DNA of 60,441 bases, taken from assembly GCF_900142215.1 (NCBI RefSeq), contig NZ_FRAC01000037.1:1-60441 (forward strand). Reading direction: 5' to 3'. Positions within the stretch are counted from its first letter, which is position 1. Every line of letters begins with the position of its first letter. Origin of the DNA: Anaerocolumna jejuensis DSM 15929 (GTDB lineage: Bacteria; Bacillota; Clostridia; Lachnospirales; Lachnospiraceae). Below the pieces are notes generated by a model that made no database searches, was not told the DNA's origin, and worked only from the letters and a program-made list of their open reading frames with translations. Of this stretch, positions 9,715 to 18,582 are shown piece after piece. The translations under genes were made by a program, and so were the position numbers.

Positions 9715-9943
9715 TATTCCAACAGGGTTGGAGGCAAGACCGGTCGCATTGCTTGTACAGGTCGCCAGTCAATATGAAAGCAGTATCTACGTAGAGTGTG
9801 AAGAGAAAAAGGTAAATGCCAAGAGTATCATGGGGATGATGAGTCTTGGGCTTGCTGCTGGAGAAGAGGTTACAGTTACTGCTGAGGGGGCAGACGAGGA
9901 TGTAGCTATGGAGAATATTGAGAAATACTTAAGCAGTAAATAG
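9689..9943 (+). CDS. Crh-like HPr paralogue lacking the PTS histidine
   Basis: An 84-aa HPr-fold protein. In HPr, His15 carries phosphate for sugar transport and Ser46 is the HprK target. Here the residue-15 region reads TGLEARP, so position 15 is Glu, while KSIMGMMSLG keeps Ser46 exactly. Bacillus Crh has the same pattern with Gln15 and works only in catabolite repression with CcpA. By analogy, this protein should be a regulatory partner of HprK (4839) and not a phosphocarrier. The start is ATG 9689 after AAAGGAGGAAG inside the end of whiA. A terminator follows. Confidence 0.9.
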   Translation: MVSKRILINIPTGLEARPVALLVQVASQYESSIYVECEEKKVNAKSIMGMMSLGLAAGEEVTVTAEGADEDVAMENIEKYLSSK

Positions 9944-9980
9944 ACAGCAAAAACTGTTAATAATAAGTCAGGACATAAGT

Positions 9981-10035
9981 AAAGAGAGATAATATACCCG
10001 CAAGGTCCGGTATATTACCTCTCTTTATTTCATTT
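9981..10035 (+). terminator. Terminator of the hprK-crh run
   Basis: AAAGAGAG(A)TAATATACC pairs with GGTATATTACCTCTCTTT, followed by a T-rich tail. Confidence 0.88.
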
Positions 10036-10269
10036 TTTTTAATAATTTGTAGATAAATGAGAAAAAAATATCATATTAACGTAATAAAACCTTAAACACT
10101 TCCTGCATCCCTTGTGTTATAATACAAACAGATTGTTTCAAAAATAGGAAAAATTATCTATTATAACTAATACATAAAATGGAATACTAATTACAGGAAC
10201 ATTTTATTATCTTAATATAATTCATGTAATATGAAACCAAAGTCAAATCTTAGAAAGGAAGTCGCCCAG
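10036..10269 (+). promoter_or_regulatory. Promoter region of the deacetylase gene
   Basis: An AT-rich gap with no ORF of substance. A -10-like TATAAT lies at about 10118-10123 (context TGTTATAATAC); no good -35 is visible, so the exact promoter is uncertain. Confidence 0.4.
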
Positions 10270-11685
10270 ATGAAGGAGCAAAGAAGCTCATATACAAATA
10301 AGAATAGAAAGAAATTCAACAAAATACTTCTGCTGGCCATTGAAGCAGCGTTGATTTGCGTAATTGTTGCCGTATATTTTATTTATATGAAAAACTTTTA
10401 TCATAAGGATGGTAATAGTAATACAGTTAAAACAGGGCAGAATTCATCAGGGAAAAAGGGTTCTTCAGGGAAAAATACCAATGTAAAGGGGACACCGACA
10501 CCAACTCCGCTGACAGAGGAAGAAAAAAGGGAAAAGGAAGCAAAGGAGTTATTGGAAAAAGCAAATCTTAGTGCCATGCAGTATGATTATGACAAAGCAA
10601 TTACCATGGTGAAGGGATTTGATAACTATACACAGGTTAAAATACTTACGGATGCCCTTAGCGGCTACGAGGAAAAGAAAAGTACACTAAAGCGCTTTGG
10701 AGCCTATGATTCCGCCAGCCAAATCAACCATATATTCTTTCATATATTAGTGGCCGATGACAGCAAAGCTTTTGACGGCGATTATAAGCAAAAGGGTTAT
10801 AATTACTATATGACCACCATATCGGAATTCAATGCCATGCTGCAGCAGCTGTATGACCAGGGATATGTGCTGGTCAAGCTCCATGACGTTTCCAAAAAGG
10901 GTAAGGGCAAGGACGGCAGTGTAAGCTTTGAGCCGGGAGATATTATGCTTCCGCCGGATAAGAAGCCGCTGGTAATATCCCAGGATGATGTGAATTATTA
11001 TGAATATATGACCGGTGACGGTTTTGCAAAAAGAATCGTACTGGATAAGGACAATAGTCCTACCACGGAAATGGTAATGGATGATGGTTCCGTAAGTGTG
11101 GGAGATTATGACATGGTGCCTCTTCTGGAGAAGTTTATAAAAGAACACCCGGATTTCTCTTATAAGGGAGCAAGAGCAATTCTTGCATTGACCGGCTATG
11201 AGGGTGCTCTCGGCTACCGTACAAATGATGCCTCCTCACCTACCTATAAGCAGGATAAGGAATCGGTAAAAAAGATAGTAAAGGTAATGAAGGAAAGAGG
11301 CTGGGAATTCGCTTCTCACAGCTACGGTCACAGAAATATGGAAAAGGCAACCTATAACTTTATTGTAAAGGATACCGACCGCTGGGAGAAGGAAGTTGGA
11401 AGCCTTATTGGACCCACCGACATCCTGATCTTTCCCTTTGGTATTGATATAGAAACAACCATGGGACATTACAATAGTGATAAATTCAAGTATCTAAAGA
11501 AATCAGGATTTGACTATTTCTGCGGAGTGTTTAAGGAACCTTGGATGCAGATAAAGACTGATTATGTCAGAATGACCAGAAGGCCTATGGATGGGCAGGC
11601 CATGCTGGAATTCCCGGAGAGGCTGAAGGATTTATTTGACTTAAGCAAAGTAATCGACCCTAACAGGCCTAAGTGGGAGAAATAA
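10270..11685 (+). CDS. Membrane-anchored polysaccharide deacetylase-family protein
   Basis: A 471-aa protein with a short basic cytoplasmic tail, one membrane segment (about residues 21-43), a Ser/Gly/Thr/Pro-rich linker and an extracellular NodB-like domain. Metal-binding motifs of the polysaccharide deacetylase fold are visible: SQDD (first Asp pair) and HSYGH (HxxxH). It probably removes acetyl groups from a cell-wall or other surface glycan; the substrate is unknown. I chose ATG 10270 because AAAGGAAG lies 8 nt before it; ATG 10231 has no ribosome binding site. It is flanked by terminators, so it is a single-gene unit. Confidence 0.85.
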   Translation: MKEQRSSYTNKNRKKFNKILLLAIEAALICVIVAVYFIYMKNFYHKDGNSNTVKTGQNSSGKKGSSGKNTNVKGTPTPTPLTEEEKREKEAKELLEKANLSAMQYDYDKAITMVKGFDNYTQVKILTDALSGYEEKKSTLKRFGAYDSASQINHIFFHILVADDSKAFDGDYKQKGYNYYMTTISEFNAMLQQLYDQGYVLVKLHDVSKKGKGKDGSVSFEPGDIMLPPDKKPLVISQDDVNYYEYMTGDGFAKRIVLDKDNSPTTEMVMDDGSVSVGDYDMVPLLEKFIKEHPDFSYKGARAILALTGYEGALGYRTNDASSPTYKQDKESVKKIVKVMKERGWEFASHSYGHRNMEKATYNFIVKDTDRWEKEVGSLIGPTDILIFPFGIDIETTMGHYNSDKFKYLKKSGFDYFCGVFKEPWMQIKTDYVRMTRRPMDGQAMLEFPERLKDLFDLSKVIDPNRPKWEK

Positions 11686-11702
11686 AAATATGAAAAGACA
11701 TG

Positions 11703-11737
11703 CAGATGGAGGGTATTTTCCTCCATCTGTTTTTTTC
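11703..11737 (+). terminator. Terminator after the deacetylase gene
   Basis: Perfect 10-bp stem CAGATGGAGG / CCTCCATCTG with a 7-nt loop and seven T residues. Confidence 0.93.
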
Positions 11738-11784
11738 TTAAATTACAAACCGCATATTTTCCGGACAGGAGATTTTCAGCAAAG

Positions 11785-11950
11785 TCACACGGTAAGCGCA
11801 TGGAGGAAGTTTGTGGAAACTGACGATGACCAAGGAGGTTGTTTTGGAGTTTTGTTACGCGAGAACCCTTATTCCACTAAAACGGCAGAAAACGTGACTG
11901 GCAGGCAAAACAGCGTATATCCATTATTTGGTCTCATGCGTTAGCCGTGA
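11785..11950 (+). ncRNA. Candidate structured RNA or leader upstream of dnaE
   Basis: The 446-nt gap between the deacetylase gene and dnaE has no convincing protein gene. The ends of this stretch pair imperfectly: TCACACGGTAAGCGCATG (11785) against CATGCGTTAGCCGTGA (11935). An inner pairing of ACCAAGGA with TTTGGT is also possible. An AAGGAGGT at 11832 precedes a possible 17-codon TTG-start peptide (11843-11896). I do not recognise a known RNA family. The remainder to 12131 shows nothing else. Confidence 0.3.
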
Positions 11951-12131
11951 GCAGTATCAAGTTTATGGTAGGCAATCAGTCGAAAATATGTTATGATAAT
12001 AGCTGAAAGAAAGACAAAATTCCTGGAAATTCAGGTGAAATAAATTTGAAAGTTTGTTGGCATCCATGTAACATGGCTTACGTATGGAGACACAAGTATA
12101 GTAATTGGATATTAGAAGGGAATGGTAGGAT

Positions 12132-15100
12132 ATGAGCTTTACCCATTTGCATTTACATACAGAATACAGCCTTCTTGACGGCTCGGGAAAAATAAAAGAA
12201 ATGGTCTCCAGGGTCAAGGAGCTTGGCATGGACAGCATGGCAATCACAGACCATGGTGTTATGTATGGTGTTATAGATTTCTATAAAGCCTGCCTTGCCG
12301 AAGGAATAAAGCCGGTTATCGGCTGCGAGGTATATGTGGCTCCCGGTTCCCGTTTTGACAGAGAAGCGGGAGCTTCCGATGAGAGGTACTACCACCTTAT
12401 CCTTTTGGCAGAAAATAATACAGGCTATCAAAATCTCATGAAGATTGTTTCTGCTGGATTTTTGGAGGGCTTTTACTACAAGCCCCGTGTAGACTATGAG
12501 GTGCTGGAAAAACACAGTGAGGGAATTATAGCCCTTAGTGCCTGCCTTGCAGGAGAGGTGGCAAGTTACCTCCGCAAGGGATTTTATGAGGAAGGCAAAC
12601 AGGCGGCCCTTCATTATCGTCAGATATTTGGTGAAGGAAATTACTTTCTGGAATTACAGGACCATGGGATTCCGGAACAGGCCGATGTCAATCAGGGGCT
12701 TCTTCGCTTAAGTGAGGAAACAGGAATACCCCTTGTGGCGACCAATGATGTTCATTATACCATGGAGAGCGACGCGCAGGCTCATGATATCCTTTTGTGC
12801 ATCCAGACCCAGAAAAAGGTATCCGATGAGAACCGCATGAGGTATGAAGGAGGACAGTATTTTATCAAGTCGGAAGAAGAGATGAAAAAGCTCTTTCCCT
12901 ATGCGCTTCAAGCTCTTGAAAATACTTACGCTATTGCACAAAGATGTAATGTGACCATAGAATTCGGAGAGTATAAGCTGCCGAAATTTGATGTGCCTCA
13001 GGGCTACAGTGCTCTGGAATATTTAAAGAAACTCTGCTATGAAGGGCTGCAGGGCAGATATCCGGATTCCTATGAAGAGCTTTTAGACAGGCTGAACTAT
13101 GAAATAGATACCATTACCAATATGGGCTTTGTGGATTACTTTTTAATTGTCGGGGACTTTATTAAATATGCCAGGGATAACGACATCAGTGTAGGTCCGG
13201 GAAGAGGCAGTGCGGCGGGAAGTCTGGTTTCCTATTCCTTGGGAATTACGAACATTGACCCTATAAAGTATAATCTGCTCTTTGAAAGATTCTTAAATCC
13301 CGAAAGGCTTACCATGCCGGATATCGATATTGACTTCTGCTATGAGCGCAGGCAGGAGGTCATTGATTATGTGGTAAGAAAATACGGCAAGGATCGTGTG
13401 GTGCAGATCGTAACCTTTGGAACCATGGCTGCCAGAGCCGTAATACGTGATGTGGGACGTGCTTTGGACCTGGGATATGCCAGAGTAGATACGGTAGCAA
13501 AGATGATTCCCATGGAGCTTGGCATCACCATTGGCCGGGCACTGGAAATTAACAGGGAGCTTAAGAATTTGTATGATTCCGACGAGGAGATAAAGTACCT
13601 TATCGATATGTCCCTGCGTCTGGAAGGACTCCCAAGACATACCTCCATGCATGCCGCGGGAGTTGTTATCAGTAAGGCACCGGTAGTGGAATATGTACCC
13701 GTATCCAGAGCTTCCGATGAATCTGTCACCACCCAGTTTACCATGACCACCCTGGAGGAGCTGGGACTCTTAAAGATGGACTTTCTGGGTCTGCGTACCC
13801 TTACGGTAATACAAAATGCAGTACGGCTTATTAATAAGAGCAAAGAGGAAGAAGAAATCCTTGATATAGATAAAATAGATTATGAAGATCCCGTTGTATA
13901 TAACATGATAGCCTCCGCCAAAACAGAGGGCGTATTCCAGCTTGAAAGCTCCGGGATGAAGAGCTTCATGAAGGAATTAAAGCCTAAGAACATGGAGGAT
14001 ATTATCGCCGGAATCTCTCTTTACAGACCGGGTCCCATGGACTTTATACCAAAGTATATTAAGGGCAAGAGCAACGAAGGAAACATTGCCTATGAATGTG
14101 CCCAGCTGGAGCCTATTCTTTCACCTACCTACGGCTGTATTGTATACCAGGAGCAGGTTATGCAGATAGTTAGAGACCTGGCAGGCTACAGCTATGGACG
14201 CAGTGATCTGGTGCGCCGTGCCATGTCAAAGAAAAAGGCATCGGTTATGGAGAAGGAGCGGCATAATTTTGTCTATGGCAACGAAGAAGAGGGAGTAGCC
14301 GGCTGTATCAAAAACGGAATACCGGAAGGGGTAGCAAACCATATTTTTGATGAAATGACGGATTTTGCAAAGTATGCTTTTAATAAGTCCCATGCAGCTG
14401 CTTATGCGGTGGTATCCTATCAGACCGCATTCTTAAAATGCTATTATCCGGTGGAGTTCATGGCAGCCTTACTGACCTCTGTCATTGATAATGGCGGAAA
14501 GGTGGCAGAGTACATCTTTACCTGCCGCCAGATGGGAATTAAAATACTTCCCCCCGATATCAATGAAGGTGACGCTACCTTCTCCGTATCCGGCGGTGCT
14601 ATCCGGTACGGGCTTTCTGCCATTAAAGGACTTGGCAGGCCGGTAATCGAGAGTGTTGTAAGGGAGCGGGAAGCAGGCGGAGCCTTTACCTCCCTGAAAG
14701 ATTTTGCAGAGAGGCTTTCCGGCAAGGAGGTAAATAAGAGGACTGTAGAAAGCTTTATCAAATCCGGTGCCTTTGACAGCCTTACCGGAACCAGAAAACA
14801 GAAAATGATGGTATATGTCCAGGTGCTGGATGAGGTTGCCCAGAATAAGAAGAGGAATCTGACCGGGCAGCTTTCCCTCTTTGACTTTGCGGAAGAAGAG
14901 GACAGGCAGGAAATGGAGATTACGTATCCGGATATCGGTGAATACTCCAAGGAACAGCTGCTTGCCCTGGAAAAAGAGGTTATGGGTATCTATGTTAGCG
15001 GCCATCCCCTGGAAAGCTATGAAGAGCTGCTGAAAAAGAACATCACCCATACTACCCTTGACTTTGCTTTGGATGAGGAAACCGGACAGACGAAAGCAGA

Positions 15101-15620
15101 AGACGGGGAGATTTCCGTAGTCGGCGGAATCATATCTGCAAAAACCGTAAAAACGACCAGAAATAATTCCATGATGGCATTTATCACCTTGGAAGATATG
15201 GCAGGGGCAGTTGAAATTATTCTCTTCCCCAGGGATTATGAGAAGTATAAAACCCTGTTATACGAAGATAATAAAATACTGGTTAAGGGAAAAATAACAG
15301 TGGAAGAGGAAAAGGCAGCGAAGCTTATCTGTCAGGAAATTATCCCTTTTGCTGACAATCCCAAGGAAGTGTGGATTAAATATAAAGATAAAGAAAGTTT
15401 TGTGCAAGATGAACAAAGACTATACGGCATTTTAAGCCAATATGATGGCAATGACCAGGTCTGCATCTTTCTGGAATGTGAAAAAGCAATAAAACAACTG
15501 CCGAAATCCAAAAGTATTAAGGCAGAAAATGAATTGCTGGCGAAACTATCCGAAACTTACGGAAGCGGGAATGTCAAAGTAGTAGAAATGAGTATTGAAA
15601 AAGCGAGAAAAAAGGGGTAA
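12132..15620 (+). CDS. dnaE: DNA polymerase III subunit alpha (DnaE)
   Basis: Replicative polymerase of the DnaE class. The 1162 aa match DnaE1-type length. The PHP domain begins at once (FTHLHLHTEYSLLDG, metal-binding histidines). The polymerase core has GPGRGSAAGSLVSY near 355 and PDIDIDF with the catalytic aspartates D397/D399. A helix-hairpin-helix region and an OB-fold (GGIISAKTVKTTRNNSMMAFITLEDMAG) lie near the C-terminus. It lacks the inserted exonuclease of PolC. The start is ATG 12132 after a modest GGTAGGA. pfkA follows 36 nt later. Confidence 0.96.
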   Translation: MSFTHLHLHTEYSLLDGSGKIKEMVSRVKELGMDSMAITDHGVMYGVIDFYKACLAEGIKPVIGCEVYVAPGSRFDREAGASDERYYHLILLAENNTGYQNLMKIVSAGFLEGFYYKPRVDYEVLEKHSEGIIALSACLAGEVASYLRKGFYEEGKQAALHYRQIFGEGNYFLELQDHGIPEQADVNQGLLRLSEETGIPLVATNDVHYTMESDAQAHDILLCIQTQKKVSDENRMRYEGGQYFIKSEEEMKKLFPYALQALENTYAIAQRCNVTIEFGEYKLPKFDVPQGYSALEYLKKLCYEGLQGRYPDSYEELLDRLNYEIDTITNMGFVDYFLIVGDFIKYARDNDISVGPGRGSAAGSLVSYSLGITNIDPIKYNLLFERFLNPERLTMPDIDIDFCYERRQEVIDYVVRKYGKDRVVQIVTFGTMAARAVIRDVGRALDLGYARVDTVAKMIPMELGITIGRALEINRELKNLYDSDEEIKYLIDMSLRLEGLPRHTSMHAAGVVISKAPVVEYVPVSRASDESVTTQFTMTTLEELGLLKMDFLGLRTLTVIQNAVRLINKSKEEEEILDIDKIDYEDPVVYNMIASAKTEGVFQLESSGMKSFMKELKPKNMEDIIAGISLYRPGPMDFIPKYIKGKSNEGNIAYECAQLEPILSPTYGCIVYQEQVMQIVRDLAGYSYGRSDLVRRAMSKKKASVMEKERHNFVYGNEEEGVAGCIKNGIPEGVANHIFDEMTDFAKYAFNKSHAAAYAVVSYQTAFLKCYYPVEFMAALLTSVIDNGGKVAEYIFTCRQMGIKILPPDINEGDATFSVSGGAIRYGLSAIKGLGRPVIESVVREREAGGAFTSLKDFAERLSGKEVNKRTVESFIKSGAFDSLTGTRKQKMMVYVQVLDEVAQNKKRNLTGQLSLFDFAEEEDRQEMEITYPDIGEYSKEQLLALEKEVMGIYVSGHPLESYEELLKKNITHTTLDFALDEETGQTKAEDGEISVVGGIISAKTVKTTRNNSMMAFITLEDMAGAVEIILFPRDYEKYKTLLYEDNKILVKGKITVEEEKAAKLICQEIIPFADNPKEVWIKYKDKESFVQDEQRLYGILSQYDGNDQVCIFLECEKAIKQLPKSKSIKAENELLAKLSETYGSGNVKVVEMSIEKARKKG

Positions 15621-15656
15621 AATAAGAGCGATTCAAGTTCCTTGGAGGTGAACGAT

Positions 15657-16631
15657 ATGGCAAAAGAGATTAAAACAATAGGAGTACTGACAAGCGGCGG
15701 AGATGCCCCCGGAATGAACGCAGCCATAAGAGCTGTAGTCAGAACTGCATTGGCTAACGGATTAAACGTGAAAGGAATACGCAGAGGCTTCAGCGGTTTA
15801 TTGGAAGAAGATATCGTGGACATGGACGGAAAGAGTGTATCCGATATTATCCAGCGCGGAGGTACGATTCTTTATACTGCCAGAAGTAAGGAATTTATGA
15901 CTTCAGAGGGTCAGGACAAAGGTGCGGAAATCTGCAGAAAGCATGGCATTGACGGAGTAGTGGTTATCGGAGGAGATGGTTCCTTCCAGGGAGCGGAAAA
16001 GCTTGCTGCAAGAGGAATTAATACCATAGGCCTTCCTGGAACCATTGATTTGGATATTGCCTGTACCGATTATACCATCGGATTCGATACGGCAGTAAAC
16101 ACTGCCATGGAAGCAATTGATAAGGTCAGAGATACTTCAACATCTCATGAAAGATGCAGTATCATTGAAGTTATGGGAAGAAATGCCGGATATATCGCTT
16201 TGTGGTGCGGAATTGCCAACGGAGCGGAGGATATCCTGATTACGGAAAGATATGACCACAACGAGCAGAAGATCATAGATAATATTGTCCACAGAAAGCA
16301 GATGGGCAAGAAACACCATATCATTGTAAATGCAGAGGGTATCGGTGATTCCTATGGGATGGCCAAGAGAATCGAAGCAGCTACCGGAATTGAGACGAGA
16401 GCAACGATTATCGGACATATCCAGCGTGGAGGAAGCCCTACCTGCAGAGACAGGGTATATGCTTCAACCATGGGATCTATTGCAGTTGATTTACTTTCCA
16501 AAGGTGCCAGCAACCGCGTCGTAGGATATAAGGACGGGGAATTCGTAGATTTTGATATCGAAGAAGCTCTGGCAATGAAGAAGGATATTGACCAATACCT
16601 GTACGATTTGGCAAAGAGATTATCCAAGTAA
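15657..16631 (+). CDS. pfkA: ATP-dependent 6-phosphofructokinase
   Basis: Commits fructose-6-phosphate to glycolysis. 324 aa. The start is ATG 15657, 6 nt after GGAGGTG; TTG 15642 precedes that site. The nucleotide loop GGDAPGMNAAIRAV and the ATP-type GGDGS are present. The catalytic loop, normally GTIDND, reads GTIDLD here (D131, L132, D133): the catalytic Asp is kept but Asn is replaced by Leu. The rest, including SSSHER-like TSTSHERCSIIEVMGR and HIQRGGSPT, is canonical, so the enzyme is expected to be active. A terminator follows. Confidence 0.94.
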   Translation: MAKEIKTIGVLTSGGDAPGMNAAIRAVVRTALANGLNVKGIRRGFSGLLEEDIVDMDGKSVSDIIQRGGTILYTARSKEFMTSEGQDKGAEICRKHGIDGVVVIGGDGSFQGAEKLAARGINTIGLPGTIDLDIACTDYTIGFDTAVNTAMEAIDKVRDTSTSHERCSIIEVMGRNAGYIALWCGIANGAEDILITERYDHNEQKIIDNIVHRKQMGKKHHIIVNAEGIGDSYGMAKRIEAATGIETRATIIGHIQRGGSPTCRDRVYASTMGSIAVDLLSKGASNRVVGYKDGEFVDFDIEEALAMKKDIDQYLYDLAKRLSK

Positions 16632-16649
16632 TTCATTTCTGAACAAGTT

Positions 16650-16710
16650 AAAAGCCTGACCAGTTAGCACTTTCTAAAATTAGGTGTTGCCAAGGGGTCG
16701 GGCTTTTATT
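16650..16710 (+). terminator. Terminator after pfkA
   Basis: AAAGCCTGACC pairs with GGTCGGGCTTT, followed by a T-rich tail. Confidence 0.85.
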
Positions 16711-16755
16711 ATGATTATTATAAAACTATTATAAGGGAAAGGCACAGGTAATAAA

Positions 16756-18510
16756 ATGAGTACCCGATCCAAAAAATTCTTATCCTACTATAAACCATAT
16801 AAGGGATTGTTCCTTTCGGATATGTTTTTTGCACTGATGGCAGCGGCCATATCCCTGGTATATCCTTTGATTGTAAGGTACATAACCAATGACCTTTTAG
16901 GAAAATATGATATATCACAGGTGTTTTCCACTATTATAAAGCTGGCACTGCTGATGATAGGGCTGGCTGTACTTGAATTTGTATCAAACTTCTATATCGC
17001 TTATCAGGGGCATGTTATGGGAGCAAAGATGGAATATGACATGCGGAATGACATCTTTGAGCATTATCAGAAGCTATCCTTTAACTTCTATGACAACCAG
17101 AAGACGGGACAGCTTATGTCCAGGATAACCAATGATTTATTTGATATTACGGAGCTATGCCATCATGGTCCTGAGGATATTGTAATATCCATCATCAAGT
17201 TCGTCGGTGCTTTCGTTATCCTGATTCAGATCAATCTTCCCATTACGATTATTGTATTTGCTTTTATTCCCATCATGTTCACCTTTGCTTATCACATGCA
17301 GCACAAAATGAACAGTGCCTTTCGAAAGAACAGGGACAGGATATCAGAAATTAATGCCCAGATAGAGGATAACCTGTCCGGTATTCGTGTAGTAAAATCC
17401 TTTGCCAATGAAAATCGTGAAATTGATAAGTTCCATGACGGAAATGCGAGATTTGTGGAGAGCAAACGGAACAGCTACTGGCAGATGGCGACCTTTCACT
17501 CCGGTCTTGGTATGTGTACGACCTTTATTAACATCGCTGTTATTGTAGGCGGCTCCTTATTTATTGCAAAGGATATTATTAAGCTTGCCGACCTGCTGAC
17601 CTTTTTACTTTATATCAATAACATCATTGAGCCGGTAAGAAAGCTGATTAACTTTACGGAGCAGTTCCAGAACGGAATTACCGGCTTCGACCGCTTTATG
17701 GAAATCATGGAAATACAGCCGGACATCGTTGACAGGAAAGAAGCAGCAGGCTTAAAGGATGTAAAGGGAAATATTGAATTTAAAAATGTTTCCTTTAAAT
17801 ACAATGAGACAAAATCAGAGGTATTCCGGAATATCAATCTGAAGGTTGGTGCCGGTGATTACGTGGCACTGGTTGGTCCCTCCGGTGTGGGAAAAACGAC
17901 TCTTTGCAGTCTTATCCCAAGATTTTATGAAGTAGCGGAGGGAGAGATTCTCCTGGATGGAAAGGATATAAGGGATATCAGGCTTCGATCCTTGAGAAAA
18001 AATATCGGTATTGTGCAGCAGGAGGTGTATTTGTTTGCCGGAAGCGTAATGGAAAATATCCGTTACGGAAACCTGGAAGCAACCGATGAAGAAATTATAG
18101 AAGCAGCCAGGAATGCCAATGCCCATGACTTTATTATGGAATTGCCCGATGGCTACGATACCTACATCGGCCAGCGAGGTGTGAAATTATCGGGAGGACA
18201 AAAACAGCGTATCAGTATTGCAAGAGTCTTTCTTAAGAATCCGCCGGTGCTTATCTTTGATGAGGCAACCTCTGCTCTTGACAACGAAAGTGAAAAAATC
18301 GTACAGGAATCCCTGGAGAAGCTTGCGAAAAACAGAACTACCTTCGTTATTGCCCACAGGCTTTCTACCATACGCAACGCAGGTAATATTATTGTACTTA
18401 CAGAGGATGGCATTGCAGAGCGGGGCACCCACACGGAACTGTTAGAAAAAGACGGTGTTTACGCAGGGCTCTACAAGCTGACACAGAATGCCGGACAGAT
18501 AATGGCATGA
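16756..18510 (+). CDS. ABC exporter, fused membrane and ATPase domains
   Basis: A 584-aa half-transporter of the MsbA/LmrA type that probably works as a dimer. Six membrane segments fill residues 1-320. The ATPase carries Walker A GPSGVGKT (374-381), the signature LSGGQ (478-482), Walker B VLIFDEATSALD and the H-loop AHRLS. The substrate (lipid, peptide or drug) cannot be told from sequence. The ribosome binding site is weak (AAGGGAAAGG about 13 nt upstream). The HAD gene follows in the same reading frame, directly after the stop plus 72 nt. Confidence 0.9.
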   Translation: MSTRSKKFLSYYKPYKGLFLSDMFFALMAAAISLVYPLIVRYITNDLLGKYDISQVFSTIIKLALLMIGLAVLEFVSNFYIAYQGHVMGAKMEYDMRNDIFEHYQKLSFNFYDNQKTGQLMSRITNDLFDITELCHHGPEDIVISIIKFVGAFVILIQINLPITIIVFAFIPIMFTFAYHMQHKMNSAFRKNRDRISEINAQIEDNLSGIRVVKSFANENREIDKFHDGNARFVESKRNSYWQMATFHSGLGMCTTFINIAVIVGGSLFIAKDIIKLADLLTFLLYINNIIEPVRKLINFTEQFQNGITGFDRFMEIMEIQPDIVDRKEAAGLKDVKGNIEFKNVSFKYNETKSEVFRNINLKVGAGDYVALVGPSGVGKTTLCSLIPRFYEVAEGEILLDGKDIRDIRLRSLRKNIGIVQQEVYLFAGSVMENIRYGNLEATDEEIIEAARNANAHDFIMELPDGYDTYIGQRGVKLSGGQKQRISIARVFLKNPPVLIFDEATSALDNESEKIVQESLEKLAKNRTTFVIAHRLSTIRNAGNIIVLTEDGIAERGTHTELLEKDGVYAGLYKLTQNAGQIMA

Positions 18511-18538
18511 CAACACGATACTGGTATAGAAAGGAGGG

Positions 18539-18563
18539 CTGCTGCTTACAAAGAGCAGCAGCT
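18539..18563 (+). other. Hairpin between the ABC and HAD genes
   Basis: Perfect 8-bp stem GCTGCTGC / GCAGCAGC immediately after a strong AAAGGAGG (18531-18538) that serves no good ORF. It has no T-tract, so it is probably not a terminator. It may shape translation of the HAD gene. Confidence 0.5.
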
Positions 18564-18582
18564 CCATGAACTTGGGAAGGAT

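Noticed and set aside
11690..11944. Plus-strand 84-codon frame after the deacetylase gene
   Set aside because: It runs through the terminator at 11703, lacks a ribosome binding site and has no family resemblance.
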